DNA of 64,000 bases, from positions 1 to 64,000 of IMG/VR virus record IMGVR_UViG_3300032093_006886; one strand, 5' to 3'. Every line of letters starts with the position of its first letter. Position 1 is the stretch's first letter. The position numbers were made by a program, and so were the translations under genes. Positions 35,325-44,500 of the stretch are shown piece by piece. Origin of the DNA: a virus. A model generated the notes under the pieces. It saw only the letters and a program-made list of their open reading frames with translations. It was not told where the DNA came from and did no database searches.

Positions 35325-35660
35325 TGATAGTATGTACCAATTACCATCGACAAAAAATAATTGTACACACGAACCTTTTTCCATCATTAGTTCGTCCCAC
35401 TCCTCATCAATTTTACCAATGTCAGGTTTAACCAATACCGTTGTTAATGACTTAACGATAATCATGTGATTATCTACCGAGTTTAAAGTTATTGTTGATT
35501 CTTGGGTACCTCGAACAATTAATAAAGTTTCATTTGATACTTTATATTCTGGTGTGTCAACTACTTTACTAACCGGTTTTTTATTTACTGGTACACTTAT
35601 ACTTTGTGGTCCTCTCATTACGGTTTTTCTTGGTGATATGTTTGTTATTTTAAATGACAT
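35301..35660 (-). CDS. small structural-type protein, unknown
   Basis: A 119-residue, strand-rich protein without recognised family. It has KISP-like N-terminus (ITNISPRKTVMRG), ESTITLNSVDNHMIIVKSLT and a C-terminal LFFVDGNWYILSSDG. The latter phrase is common in phage fibre and head decoration proteins. The start overlaps the gp13 stop by 11 bases, so it is translated with the neck gene. Its 3' end runs 24 bases into the polymerase gene on the other strand. Confidence 0.65.
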   Translation of the reverse strand: MSFKITNISPRKTVMRGPQSISVPVNKKPVSKVVDTPEYKVSNETLLIVRGTQESTITLNSVDNHMIIVKSLTTVLVKPDIGKIDEEWDELMMEKGSCVQLFFVDGNWYILSSDGLKID

Positions 35661-36777
35661 AAATTTGACTTGGCATTGCTCTAAACTTCATTGATTTGTT
35701 TAGATTTTCAGCGATTAAAGCCTCACGTTCCATAACCTTTTCTGGTTTAAGTCTGGTTAATCTACCTTCAGCTCCAATAAGTTCCTCGATTAATTTTGTT
35801 TTCTCATCTTTAGCTTCGGTAGCTAATGAAGTGTAATCCATCGTTAAATCACCATCCGGAGTTTTTAAATTCCCACTAAACTTACCACGTACCCTAGCTA
35901 AAGTTTCTTTACAATAAGCAATAAACCATCTTCTAACCCAGATCTGTGATGGGTTATTTAAGTCAACCCAACTCATCCTATCAAACGGTACGTCAGATGG
36001 CATTGTAATGATGTCTGGATTTAATTTTAAACATTTGTCCCTATCTTCAGGACCAACGTCATAATACCAATACCAAACTTTACCTCTAGTGAGTGTTGAG
36101 TTACCGAAGTCAAACTTACCACCTGGTGTATTCATTAAGTGAATAGCTTTTTTACCATCAGGTAAAGCTGTAACTCTATACGTTAAATCACCAACAATTA
36201 TTCTTCTTTGAATGTTAATTTCCTGCATTCGTAATAACATATCAAATACCGGCATCATAAAGTAACTACCACCCATATTACCCATCTGTGCTAGTCCACC
36301 ACCACCACCTAGTCCACCACCGACACCTAAAGCACCAAATGACCAAGGGTCAAACATAGTGTTATTTAACTCAGCTGGTGTAAACCAAAGTAACTCATTT
36401 AATTCCCTATTAGCTGGGATTTCATATATTTGTTGATTAGGTACTAATTGGATGTAATCTTTTTTCAAAACGTAATCACCACCGGCCTGAAGACCAACTA
36501 TTTTTGAATAAGCGTAAGTATATCTTGTTTCATAATCTAAACTTCTAGTTGTGAACGCTCTTGACAATGACTGAGTATCCATGTTTAGATTATATAAATT
36601 TGTCCATTGGGATTCAATTAACCAGTCTTGGATGTATTGTGAATATTCATCGATTGAGAATTCCAACAGTGTGTCCATTTGTTCGTCCTCCAACTCAACA
36701 CTTCTTTGTGGAGCACCAAGTAAATGTCTTATTTGGGTGTACAATTTACTTCTTTCAGGTTCTTGAATTATTGCCAT
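35650..36777 (-). CDS. gp13: neck protein, T4 gp13-like
   Basis: The 375-residue protein has the gp13 N-terminal pattern (IRHLLGAPQRSVELEDEQM, then EYSQY), a central Gly/Met-rich loop (GGGLGGGGGLAQMGNMGG) as in T4-type gp13, and the C-terminal helix region VRRWFIAYCKETLARVRGKF followed by an E/K-rich end. In T4, gp13 and gp14 form the neck that closes the filled head and receives the tail. It is transcribed from a TATTTAT-type promoter in the opposite direction to the gp14/gp15-like genes. About 65 residues longer than T4 gp13. Confidence 0.8.
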   Translation of the reverse strand: MAIIQEPERSKLYTQIRHLLGAPQRSVELEDEQMDTLLEFSIDEYSQYIQDWLIESQWTNLYNLNMDTQSLSRAFTTRSLDYETRYTYAYSKIVGLQAGGDYVLKKDYIQLVPNQQIYEIPANRELNELLWFTPAELNNTMFDPWSFGALGVGGGLGGGGGLAQMGNMGGSYFMMPVFDMLLRMQEINIQRRIIVGDLTYRVTALPDGKKAIHLMNTPGGKFDFGNSTLTRGKVWYWYYDVGPEDRDKCLKLNPDIITMPSDVPFDRMSWVDLNNPSQIWVRRWFIAYCKETLARVRGKFSGNLKTPDGDLTMDYTSLATEAKDEKTKLIEELIGAEGRLTRLKPEKVMEREALIAENLNKSMKFRAMPSQIYVI

Positions 36778-36792
36778 GATACTTGTTTTTAT

Positions 36793-36799
36793 ATAAATA
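36793..36799 (-). promoter_or_regulatory. late-type promoter motif (TATTTAT)
   Basis: GATATTTATATAAAAA in sense orientation, 15 bases before the gp13-like ATG. Confidence 0.5.
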
Positions 36800-36801
36800 T
36801 C

Positions 36802-37899
36802 TTATTGTTTTGTTCTAAGAAGGTATAACTCATTAACAAATCCCCAATTAACGTGATTCCAAAACTTTTTAATATATTCATCACGTTTGTTTTGGTATTT
36901 TAAATAATAAGCGTGTTCCCATAAATCTAAACCTAAAATTGGGTACCCCCCATCTTTAACTGTATTCATTAATGGGTTATCTTGGTTGGGTGTAGATACA
37001 ATTTTCAATCTATTTGTTTTGGTTAATACCAACCAAACCCATCCAGATCCGAATCGATCTTTAGCTACCGATTCAAATTCATCTTTCATTTTTTTAATAT
37101 TCCCGTATTGTTTTGTGATTTTCTCGTAAACTTCACCTTTTGGTACTTGTTTCTTTGGTGATAACATTTTCCAGAACAACGCGTGATTAAACGCACCCCC
37201 AGCGTTGTTCCTAATTGTATCGTTATACTTACTTATGGTTCTAATAATACTTTCCAATTCTAAATCACCTTTGTAGTTTTTTTTGGACAACGCGTCATTA
37301 AGTTTTTTAACATACCCTTTATAATGTTTGTTATAATGGATGTCCATTGTTTTTGGATCCACAAATTGACTCATTGATGAATATGAATATGGTAATCTTT
37401 CTATACCAATTTTTTTCATTTCCATAAGTAATTCAGATCTTAAATTTGTTTTTTCCTGAATCACTAATTGTTCACTGATTAGGTTAAGTTTTTTTTCAAC
37501 CCCATATAAACTTTCATAAACTAAATTTTCGTATTGTGGGTAGTCCCTTTCAAACATTTTAACCAGTCGACCAGCGTACGCGTTAGCTTCGTCTTCGTTT
37601 TGTCCACCAATATCCTCACCACGTTCACGTTTCAAAACATCTCGTTGGTATTCGTGAACCCATTCATGAGCTAATGTTCTTAATATGTCCCGGTTTAATC
37701 TATTTTTTGTTAGAACTTTTATACCTCGTTCTGGGTGGTGACCACCAGTTGACATACTACCAATTCTTTCACCAACAAAATTTATGGTAATTTCACGTTT
37801 AATCGGAATTTTTTTCTGTAGGTATCTGATAAAGTCGTCGGTTAATTTTCTATCTTCCGAAGACATATCACATTTAATATGTTTGACATTAACTTTCAT
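36802..37899 (-). CDS. metallopeptidase-like domain fused to Mn-type superoxide dismutase
   Basis: A 365-residue two-domain protein. Residues 1-120 have a zincin site, AHEWVHEYQ (His78, Glu79, His82), with a possible third ligand in NEDEANAYAG (Glu102 or Glu104), as in small gluzincins. Residues 125-165 are a charged helical linker. Residues about 168-365 are a full Fe/Mn superoxide dismutase: ligands His188, His239, Asp325 and His329, gateway His192 and Tyr196, GSGWVWLV, and the Mn-type marks NNAGGAFNH and STPNQDNPL (Gln306). It should convert superoxide to oxygen and peroxide. No signal peptide. A TATTTAT motif lies just upstream; ATG at 37866 is an alternative start. The role in the phage is unknown; neighbours are gp13-like and helicase genes. 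Confidence 0.9.
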   Translation of the reverse strand: MKVNVKHIKCDMSSEDRKLTDDFIRYLQKKIPIKREITINFVGERIGSMSTGGHHPERGIKVLTKNRLNRDILRTLAHEWVHEYQRDVLKRERGEDIGGQNEDEANAYAGRLVKMFERDYPQYENLVYESLYGVEKKLNLISEQLVIQEKTNLRSELLMEMKKIGIERLPYSYSSMSQFVDPKTMDIHYNKHYKGYVKKLNDALSKKNYKGDLELESIIRTISKYNDTIRNNAGGAFNHALFWKMLSPKKQVPKGEVYEKITKQYGNIKKMKDEFESVAKDRFGSGWVWLVLTKTNRLKIVSTPNQDNPLMNTVKDGGYPILGLDLWEHAYYLKYQNKRDEYIKKFWNHVNWGFVNELYLLRTKQ

Positions 37900-37904
37900 T
37901 AATG

Positions 37905-37911
37905 ATAAATA
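37905..37911 (-). promoter_or_regulatory. late-type promoter motif (TATTTAT)
   Basis: AATATTTATCATTAATG in sense orientation, five bases before the ATG of the peptidase-SOD gene. The same AATATTTATCATTAAA context precedes the tape measure gene. Confidence 0.45.
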
Positions 37912-37931
37912 TTACCAATAATAAAAGATGA

Positions 37932-39743
37932 CTATCTACGTTTGTTTATTAGATTTAAAATTTCCTCAACCATGTCACCACTAGTTTGTTCTATTTCCCC
38001 ATCACCCATTACGGTTCTAATAACTTGTTTTTTATTATTTAATATATCATATATGATACCTTCTATTGTGTTGTCAAATAGGGGGTAGTAAACAATGACA
38101 TTATTCTTTTGACCGTATCGGTAAGCTCTGTCCTCAGCTTGGGAGTGTTCCGCCGGTACAAATGACAAATCGTTCATTATGACAACCTCAGCGGATGTTA
38201 AAGTTAAACCAACACCAGCAGCTTTTAAATTCCCAACAAAAACTTTTATTTTTTCATTTTCCTGGAACTGATCAACGGAGTGTTGTCTTTGTTGTTTTGA
38301 ACAACTACCGTCAAGATATACCGATTCTTTTTTGAAGTGGTTGTGTATTAACTGGAGTGTGTCTGTAAAGTTTGTGAAAATAATAACTTTCTTACCTTGT
38401 TCAATAATGTTTTCAGCAATCTCAATTGTTTGGTTAACTTTTTCATTCGCGATGATTTTTCTAACCTTCATTAATTTAGAAAACTGTACAGTTAACGATG
38501 AAGATTCGTCTGGATTTTTATCATACCAATCATAGTATTCACCCATAACTTCCTCATACTCTTTTGATTTTAATCTTAAATAAATTGGGGATATTATTTT
38601 TTCAGGTAAATCCAACACATCCTCCTTTAATCGTCGTAAAACTTGTTTTGATGTTCGGTCACGTAATTCTTCCAGGTTTGAGGCTCCCGAAACATTCCAT
38701 ACTTTCCTGTTACCAGCTCTGAATTGGTATCCCTGACAATACCTTATGGCGTACGCCATCCAGTTTTGAGCTACCGGACTTTCAATTATCGATAACAAAT
38801 TATAATAATTCATAGGTCTGGATGTCATTGGTGTACCAGTCAATAACCAAACATACTTAATTCCTTTCACAAAATTATTAATAACTTTGGTTCTTTGTGC
38901 TTGGGTATTTGAAATCATGTGTGCTTCATCCATAATAACCAAATCAAAATTTGACTGAGTAATTAACGACTCGTTTGGATTCTTGGGATCGTGGAAATTT
39001 TTTATAATGTCATAGTTAACAATAACAAAATCGTGTTCGGTTGAAAATTTCTTACCTTCACAGATATAAACACTTCTGTCTGAATAATTCTCGATCTCTC
39101 TCTGCCAATTTATTTTTAACGACGCTGGACACACTATCAGTATCTTTTTGGATCCTGTTTCAAGTGCTGCGATGATGGTTGATGTTGTTTTACCAAGACC
39201 CATATCGTCAGCTAAAATATATCTTCTGGACCCAACAAGTTTTTCAATCGCTTCTTTTTGATGTTGTAGGGGTGGTCTATGTGAATACTTTGAGTAATCT
39301 ATAGTTACGTCCTTTGTGGTTTGTGATTTAATTAGTGATGATTTTGGAACCCAAAACTCACTTAGTTGATCCTCCTCAAAGAATTTAGCCCATATATGGT
39401 ACGATTTATCTTTCTCAACAAGAAGTTTCTCTACGTATACCTTTTCTGGTACCTTTAATAGATATTTTTCCTCTGAAAATTTTTGTGCGAAGTATGTATC
39501 CAACTCAACCCATTTTCTAGCCACTTTTGGTATGGTGTCAAAATAATTTACAATGTAGTCAGCTTGAGTTCTAGTCGGGTAAAATTTTTTATTTGTTTCT
39601 TTTTTGTTTTTTAAAAACAATATATAATTATTCGACCCGGAATACACGTCGAGTAAGTCTAAAGCTTTGTGTTCTATTAGTTGTTGTCCGATATCCAAAA
39701 TACCTTTTATTTTAAAAATAACAAAAATTTTAATATTTATCAA
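37932..39743 (-). CDS. SNF2-family helicase/ATPase
   Basis: A protein of about 603 residues. It has ILADDMGLGKTT (Walker A, about 177-187), VIMDEAH (DEAH, about 269-275), LLTGTPMTSRP (motif III), IIFTNFTDTLQLI and the C-terminal GVGLTLTSAEVVIMNDL and AEDRAYRYGQ. These are SNF2 motifs, close to annealing helicases of the SMARCAL1 type. T4-like phages use UvsW for fork reversal and recombination, and this could be the functional counterpart. No ATG exists before the motifs, so a TTG start at 39743 is assumed; it lies only 13 bases from the divergent gp14-like gene. Confidence 0.85.
   Translation of the reverse strand: MINIKIFVIFKIKGILDIGQQLIEHKALDLLDVYSGSNNYILFLKNKKETNKKFYPTRTQADYIVNYFDTIPKVARKWVELDTYFAQKFSEEKYLLKVPEKVYVEKLLVEKDKSYHIWAKFFEEDQLSEFWVPKSSLIKSQTTKDVTIDYSKYSHRPPLQHQKEAIEKLVGSRRYILADDMGLGKTTSTIIAALETGSKKILIVCPASLKINWQREIENYSDRSVYICEGKKFSTEHDFVIVNYDIIKNFHDPKNPNESLITQSNFDLVIMDEAHMISNTQAQRTKVINNFVKGIKYVWLLTGTPMTSRPMNYYNLLSIIESPVAQNWMAYAIRYCQGYQFRAGNRKVWNVSGASNLEELRDRTSKQVLRRLKEDVLDLPEKIISPIYLRLKSKEYEEVMGEYYDWYDKNPDESSSLTVQFSKLMKVRKIIANEKVNQTIEIAENIIEQGKKVIIFTNFTDTLQLIHNHFKKESVYLDGSCSKQQRQHSVDQFQENEKIKVFVGNLKAAGVGLTLTSAEVVIMNDLSFVPAEHSQAEDRAYRYGQKNNVIVYYPLFDNTIEGIIYDILNNKKQVIRTVMGDGEIEQTSGDMVEEILNLINKRR
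39734..39740 (+). promoter_or_regulatory. late-type promoter motif (TATTTAT)
   Basis: TAATATTTATCAATAAAA 16 bases before the ATG at 39757. It overlaps the first codons of the divergent helicase gene. Confidence 0.5.
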
Positions 39744-39756
39744 TAAAAAGTTGACA

Positions 39757-40269
39757 ATGTCGAATAAAATTCCAATAACAAGGTTAGGAAAATTTTTTGG
39801 TGATAGTGATTATGACCTTGAAATTTCCATGGGTGAGGAGTGGTTAGTTGGTGATATGAACTTCACCTGTATACTATATCGAATTGATAGAACAAAAACA
39901 AAAACTGATGATGTGTACGGTGAGACGGTATCTGATGGGATAAAATTTCTACCTCCGGTTGAGTTTAACGCTTACGTCGGTATAGCAGCTCCTGAGAATA
40001 AATCATTGGGTACAACCAAAATGGATCAGATGGAACCTGGGAATATTACGGTATCGGTGTATCAAAAAACATTGGAGAATTTGGAAATTGACATTAGTTT
40101 TGGGGATTACATTGGGTACTATGAAAGTGAGACTTTTGTTAGATATTACACAGTGGTAAATGATGGTCGTGTTGTTTCCGACACAAAACATAACTATAGG
40201 GGGTATAAACCATTCTATAGAACAATAATTGGTTCACCTGTTGGACCTAACGAATTTAGAGGATTGTAA
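39757..40269 (+). CDS. neck protein, probably T4 gp14-like
   Basis: A 170-residue protein read from the ATG at 39757. The frame is open upstream, but that part overlaps the helicase and promoter. The order LYRIDRTKTKTDDVYGE, VEFNAYVGIAAPE and DISFGDYIGYYESE followed by a strand-rich VRYYTVVND resembles the gp14 neck protein layout, though shorter than T4 gp14. The position directly before a gp15-like gene and the sheath supports a neck role. The alternative is another head-tail joining protein. Confidence 0.5.
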   Translation: MSNKIPITRLGKFFGDSDYDLEISMGEEWLVGDMNFTCILYRIDRTKTKTDDVYGETVSDGIKFLPPVEFNAYVGIAAPENKSLGTTKMDQMEPGNITVSVYQKTLENLEIDISFGDYIGYYESETFVRYYTVVNDGRVVSDTKHNYRGYKPFYRTIIGSPVGPNEFRGL

Positions 40270-40271
40270 AA

Positions 40272-41309
40272 ATGGGATTACCTAAAAAAATAAAGAAGAA
40301 TATAGATCTTATTGATAAGAAAACTTTATTACCTAGAAGACATGAAATGGCTGACATGATTTCTATGGATGGTACTTACCTACCAAAAAGTTTATTACAC
40401 GCTGATTTAGATCGGGGGTTTTTAGATTTTGTACGTGATGAGTTAAGATGTGTAGTTGAGGGTAGTGTTGTACCGATGGTTGATATACTTTTAACGACAC
40501 AGAATTGGTCTCAGTTTACCGAGTCTTGGGACTTTCAAAATATAGATAAAAACGCTGAACCCCCATTTATAACGGTAATAAGAACACCGGAAGTTAAATT
40601 TGGTACCAATCCAGCTACACTATATAACATACCAAATAGAAGAATGTACTATTACGCTCAGGTTCCAACATGGGATGGACAAAGACATGGGATGGACATT
40701 TATAAAATACCACAACCAGTCCCGGTAGATATTAAATATACGGTAGCTATTGTATGTAATAGAATGAGGGAGTTAAATAAATTTAATCAAATTATTATCG
40801 AGAAGTTCGCGTCAAGACAAGCGTACCAAGTAATTAAAGGACATTATATTCCAATTATTAATGACGACATACAAGACGAATCGGTTATGGATATGGAAAA
40901 AAGAAAATTCTATATTCAAAAATACAACTTCACATTACTTGGATTTTTAATTGATGAAGATGAGTTTGAGGTGAAACCAGCTTTAACACGAGTATTTCAA
41001 ATGTATGAAACGGATACAAAAGTTAAAAGGAAAAAAATAAGAAAAGAAATCCCCCCAACCCCAGGTACGTCCTTGTTTACTTATCCGGTCGGTAATTTGG
41101 TTAATGAGAAGACTTACGATTACGTCGTTAATTTACATTATGTTAGTGACAAAAATGTTGACAGTTACCAGGTATTCATAAATGATGATTTTTATGGTAA
41201 CGATATTACGGAAATTCAAATCAATAATGGGGATCTTGTTAGGGTTGTTATTACAAAATTAGATAACACACAACCGTCTGAGATTATATTTAATGAAGAA
41301 TTAATTTAA
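40272..41309 (+). CDS. gp15: tail terminator / sheath stabiliser, T4 gp15-like
   Basis: The 345-residue protein contains VDIKYTVAIVCNRMRELNKF, RQAYQVIKGHYIPIIND and MEKRKFYIQKYNFTLLGF, which follow the order of conserved segments in gp15 tail-completion proteins. It would cap the tail tube and sheath and bind the neck. Residues about 275-345 form an extra strand-rich Ig-like domain that T4 gp15 lacks. It follows the gp14-like gene by two bases and precedes the sheath. Confidence 0.65.
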   Translation: MGLPKKIKKNIDLIDKKTLLPRRHEMADMISMDGTYLPKSLLHADLDRGFLDFVRDELRCVVEGSVVPMVDILLTTQNWSQFTESWDFQNIDKNAEPPFITVIRTPEVKFGTNPATLYNIPNRRMYYYAQVPTWDGQRHGMDIYKIPQPVPVDIKYTVAIVCNRMRELNKFNQIIIEKFASRQAYQVIKGHYIPIINDDIQDESVMDMEKRKFYIQKYNFTLLGFLIDEDEFEVKPALTRVFQMYETDTKVKRKKIRKEIPPTPGTSLFTYPVGNLVNEKTYDYVVNLHYVSDKNVDSYQVFINDDFYGNDITEIQINNGDLVRVVITKLDNTQPSEIIFNEELI

Positions 41310-41467
41310 TTTTCACCGTAAATATCCTTTTTATCTTTACACTTCTCCATTATTAAATTTTCCAAAAACTTATACATTTTAATACCTCGTTTATCACAGT
41401 ATTTTTTTAATACAGAATGTACCTCTGGTGATATCTTTAAGTTCTTTATTTTCTTGTTGTTATCCAT
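41306..41467 (-). CDS. ribbon-helix-helix DNA-binding protein (Arc-like), 53 residues
   Basis: Read from the ATG at 41465-41467; the frame is open further upstream to 41545, but that part overlaps the promoter. The product has a short basic strand (KKIKNLKI), then SPEVHSVLKKYCDKRG and KMYKFLENLIMEKC, the ribbon-helix-helix pattern of small dimeric repressors. It is encoded opposite to the tail genes and right before the sheath promoter. An 11-base tandem repeat next to its start codon is a possible operator. It may regulate itself and/or late tail genes. Confidence 0.7.
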   Translation of the reverse strand: MDNNKKIKNLKISPEVHSVLKKYCDKRGIKMYKFLENLIMEKCKDKKDIYGEN

Positions 41468-41489
41468 GGTAGAAAAAAGGTAGAAAAAA
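41468..41489. repeat. 11-bp tandem repeat abutting the RHH gene start (candidate operator)
   Basis: GGTAGAAAAAA occurs twice head to tail at 41468-41478 and 41479-41489, directly next to the start codon. Ribbon-helix-helix dimers usually bind such paired short repeats. Confidence 0.5.
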
Positions 41490-41502
41490 ATCATACCAAT
41501 AT

Positions 41503-41509
41503 ATAAATA
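41503..41509 (-). promoter_or_regulatory. late-type promoter motif (TATTTAT)
   Basis: GTATTTATATATTGG in sense orientation, 35 bases before the RHH ATG. Confidence 0.45.
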
Positions 41510-41545
41510 CTTTTTGATAAGTAAAGTTTTTACAAAAAACGTCAA

Positions 41546-41552
41546 TATTTAT
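41546..41552 (+). promoter_or_regulatory. late-type promoter motif (TATTTAT)
   Basis: AATATTTATTATTAAAA 33 bases before the sheath ATG, divergent from the RHH promoter. Confidence 0.55.
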
Positions 41553-41585
41553 TATTAAAATAAAAGAATAAACAATTAATAGAAA

Positions 41586-44500
41586 ATGGCTACTAACAGT
41601 AAAGTATTTGTATCACCTGGAGTGTATACGTCTGAAGTCGATTTGAGTTTTGTAGCTCAAAGTGTCGGTGTTACCACTTTAGGTATCGTAGGTGAAACTA
41701 TCAAAGGACCAGCTTTTGAACCAATATTCGTTAGAAATTACGATGAGTTCCAGACTTACTTTGGGGGTACAACACCTGAAAAATTTATAAACACACAAAT
41801 CCCTAAATATGAAGCGGCTTATATAGCTAAAGCTTATTTACAACAATCAAATCAATTGTTTGTAACTAGAGTATTGGGTTTATCTGGTTATGACGCTGGA
41901 CCATCTTGGTCAATCATGACTAAAGCTAATGTTGATCCTAACACAATTGGTAGATATTGTACCGATCCAGTTATCGTGGATTGTTTACCAGCTTGTAATG
42001 AGTATGAAAAAATTGGATATACATTCAATTTTACAGCTTGTACAAATTCAACTGGTCAATCAACATTTGATGTGTCTGGAATTGATCCTTTAATTTTAGA
42101 AAAATTAAATCTACAGTTTGAACAATTCAACGGGTCCACCTCATCAATAAACGATTATTTAAATGATTTAATATATGACGTTATAGGATCTGTCGATCAG
42201 TCATTAGCTGAAGCTACAACAATTAGTTACTTCGGATCAATTGATACTGAGGATTATAATATACTATCACCTGTGTTTACAGCTGAAACAAATGTATATG
42301 GTGTTCCTGATGTATCACTAAATGATACTGATTTGGAATCAGCGTTTAACGACCCTTGGTATTATTCACAATTTGATAATACAGGTAATGGTGAGTATTC
42401 AGGATTCTCATTCTTTTCATATATTACTGGATTAACAAATGTTACACCTGTGACAACAACAACTACACAACCTGTACCACCACCCCCACCACCACCAGAC
42501 CCTTGTGTTACACCTATTCCGACCCCAGTTCCAACAGCTACACCAGTTCCACTAATTGTTGAGTGTTACACTGGTTCGTTGATTGGTGTAATTTACACAT
42601 ATACCGGTACTTCATATACTGAGTATGATGATTTAGTTATCGCTACTTTAAGATCTAGAGGTTTATCAAATTATACATCTAGTGAAAACCCAGGTTATGA
42701 AGTTTCAAACATTAATAACGTAACTTTAAATGTATCTGGGATTTATTCTGGAGCTACCAAAAATCCATATTTACCATTTGCTGTCAATGTAACAAATGAT
42801 AATGGAACTAACTTTACATTTGAAACATCTTTCAGTATATCTGACTCAAACTACGTAACTAAAGTATTTGGTACCGACAACTTTGGTAAACCTAAAGGTG
42901 TTGTTCCTGTATTTTTAGAGGAGAGGTTCCAATCTTTATTGAACTTTGGTTTTAGAAAAGGATACATTAGGGGTATTAATTCTGAATTAGTAGCTTTAGA
43001 TTCAGCTCAAAGTGAAACTTCGGATTCAATAGGGTGGTATTTAGATAGATATCAATCAGCTAACTCACCTTGGGTTGTTTCCGAATTGAGGGGTACTAAA
43101 GTGTATAATCTATTTAAATTCTACACAGTATCTGATGGTGACGCAGCGAATACACAAGTAAAAATATCAATTATTAATATATCATTTAATAATTTAACAT
43201 TTGATGTTTTAGTTAGGGATTACTATGATACGGATTCAAACCCCGTGGTTTTAGAAAAGTTCACAAACTGTTCAATGAATCCAAATGAAAATAGTTTTGT
43301 AGCTAAAAAAATTGGTACACTTGACGGTGAGTACGAATTAAATTCAAAATACATAATGATTGAGATTAATGAGGACGCACCTAATGATTCACTACCTTGT
43401 GGTTTTGATGGGTATAATTTCCGTCAGTACGATGGTGTTAGATCTCCATTCCCTATCATCAAAACAAAATATTTCTTCCCTGGTGAAGTTTTCTTTAACC
43501 CACCATTTGGATTTGCTAATGGTAATGATGACGCTACCACAGAACCTGGTGATAATATTCGAAGAACATATCTAGGTATCTCAAATAGTTTTGGGTATGA
43601 CAGTAGTTACTACGAATATAAAGGTAAACGAAATCCTAGTTCTTCTTGTGACATTGATGGTGTTGAGTGGTCCTATTTAAGTAAAGGATTCCACATGGAT
43701 AAAAACGCTAGTGGAATTACAATCTCAAACGGATTCTCAACAAGTGGAACACCTAGATTCTATGTTGGTGACGCTTCGTTTAGTAGTGAACCAACAGATA
43801 CCGCAAACCCATATTATAGACTGTACGCTCGTAAATTTACTTTATTAGTACAAGGTGGTTTTGATGGTTGGGATATCTATAGAGAATATAGAACAAATAA
43901 GGATGAGTTTGTTTTAGGTAAATCCGGATTCTTGAATGGAGCTTGTCCTAGTGATAGGTACCCTAACGCATCTGGATGGGGAGCGTTTAAACAAATCTCT
44001 GTTGGTGATGGTACAACTGAATTCGCTAACACAGATTATTACGCTTACCTATTAGGTATTAAAACATTCTCCAATCCAGAATCTGTTAACATTAATGTAT
44101 TTGTTACCCCTGGTATTGATTATGTAAATAATAGTAATTTGGTTGAGTCAGCGATAGATATGATCGAGAACGACAGAGCGGACTCTTTGTATATCACAAC
44201 AACACCAGATTATAATTTATATTTACCAACAACCACCGGAACGGATGGATTAATATACCCACAGGAAGCGGTTGATAATCTTGAGTTAATCGGACTTGAT
44301 TCGAATTACACAGCTACTTATTACCCTTGGGTATTAACAAGAGATACGGTAAACAATACACAAATTTACATACCACCTACAGCTGAGGTTACAAGAAACT
44401 TAGCTTTAACTGACAACATAGCGTTCCCATGGTTCGCAGCGGCAGGTTACACGAGAGGTATTGTTAACTCAATTAAAGCTCGTAAAAAATTAACACAAGA

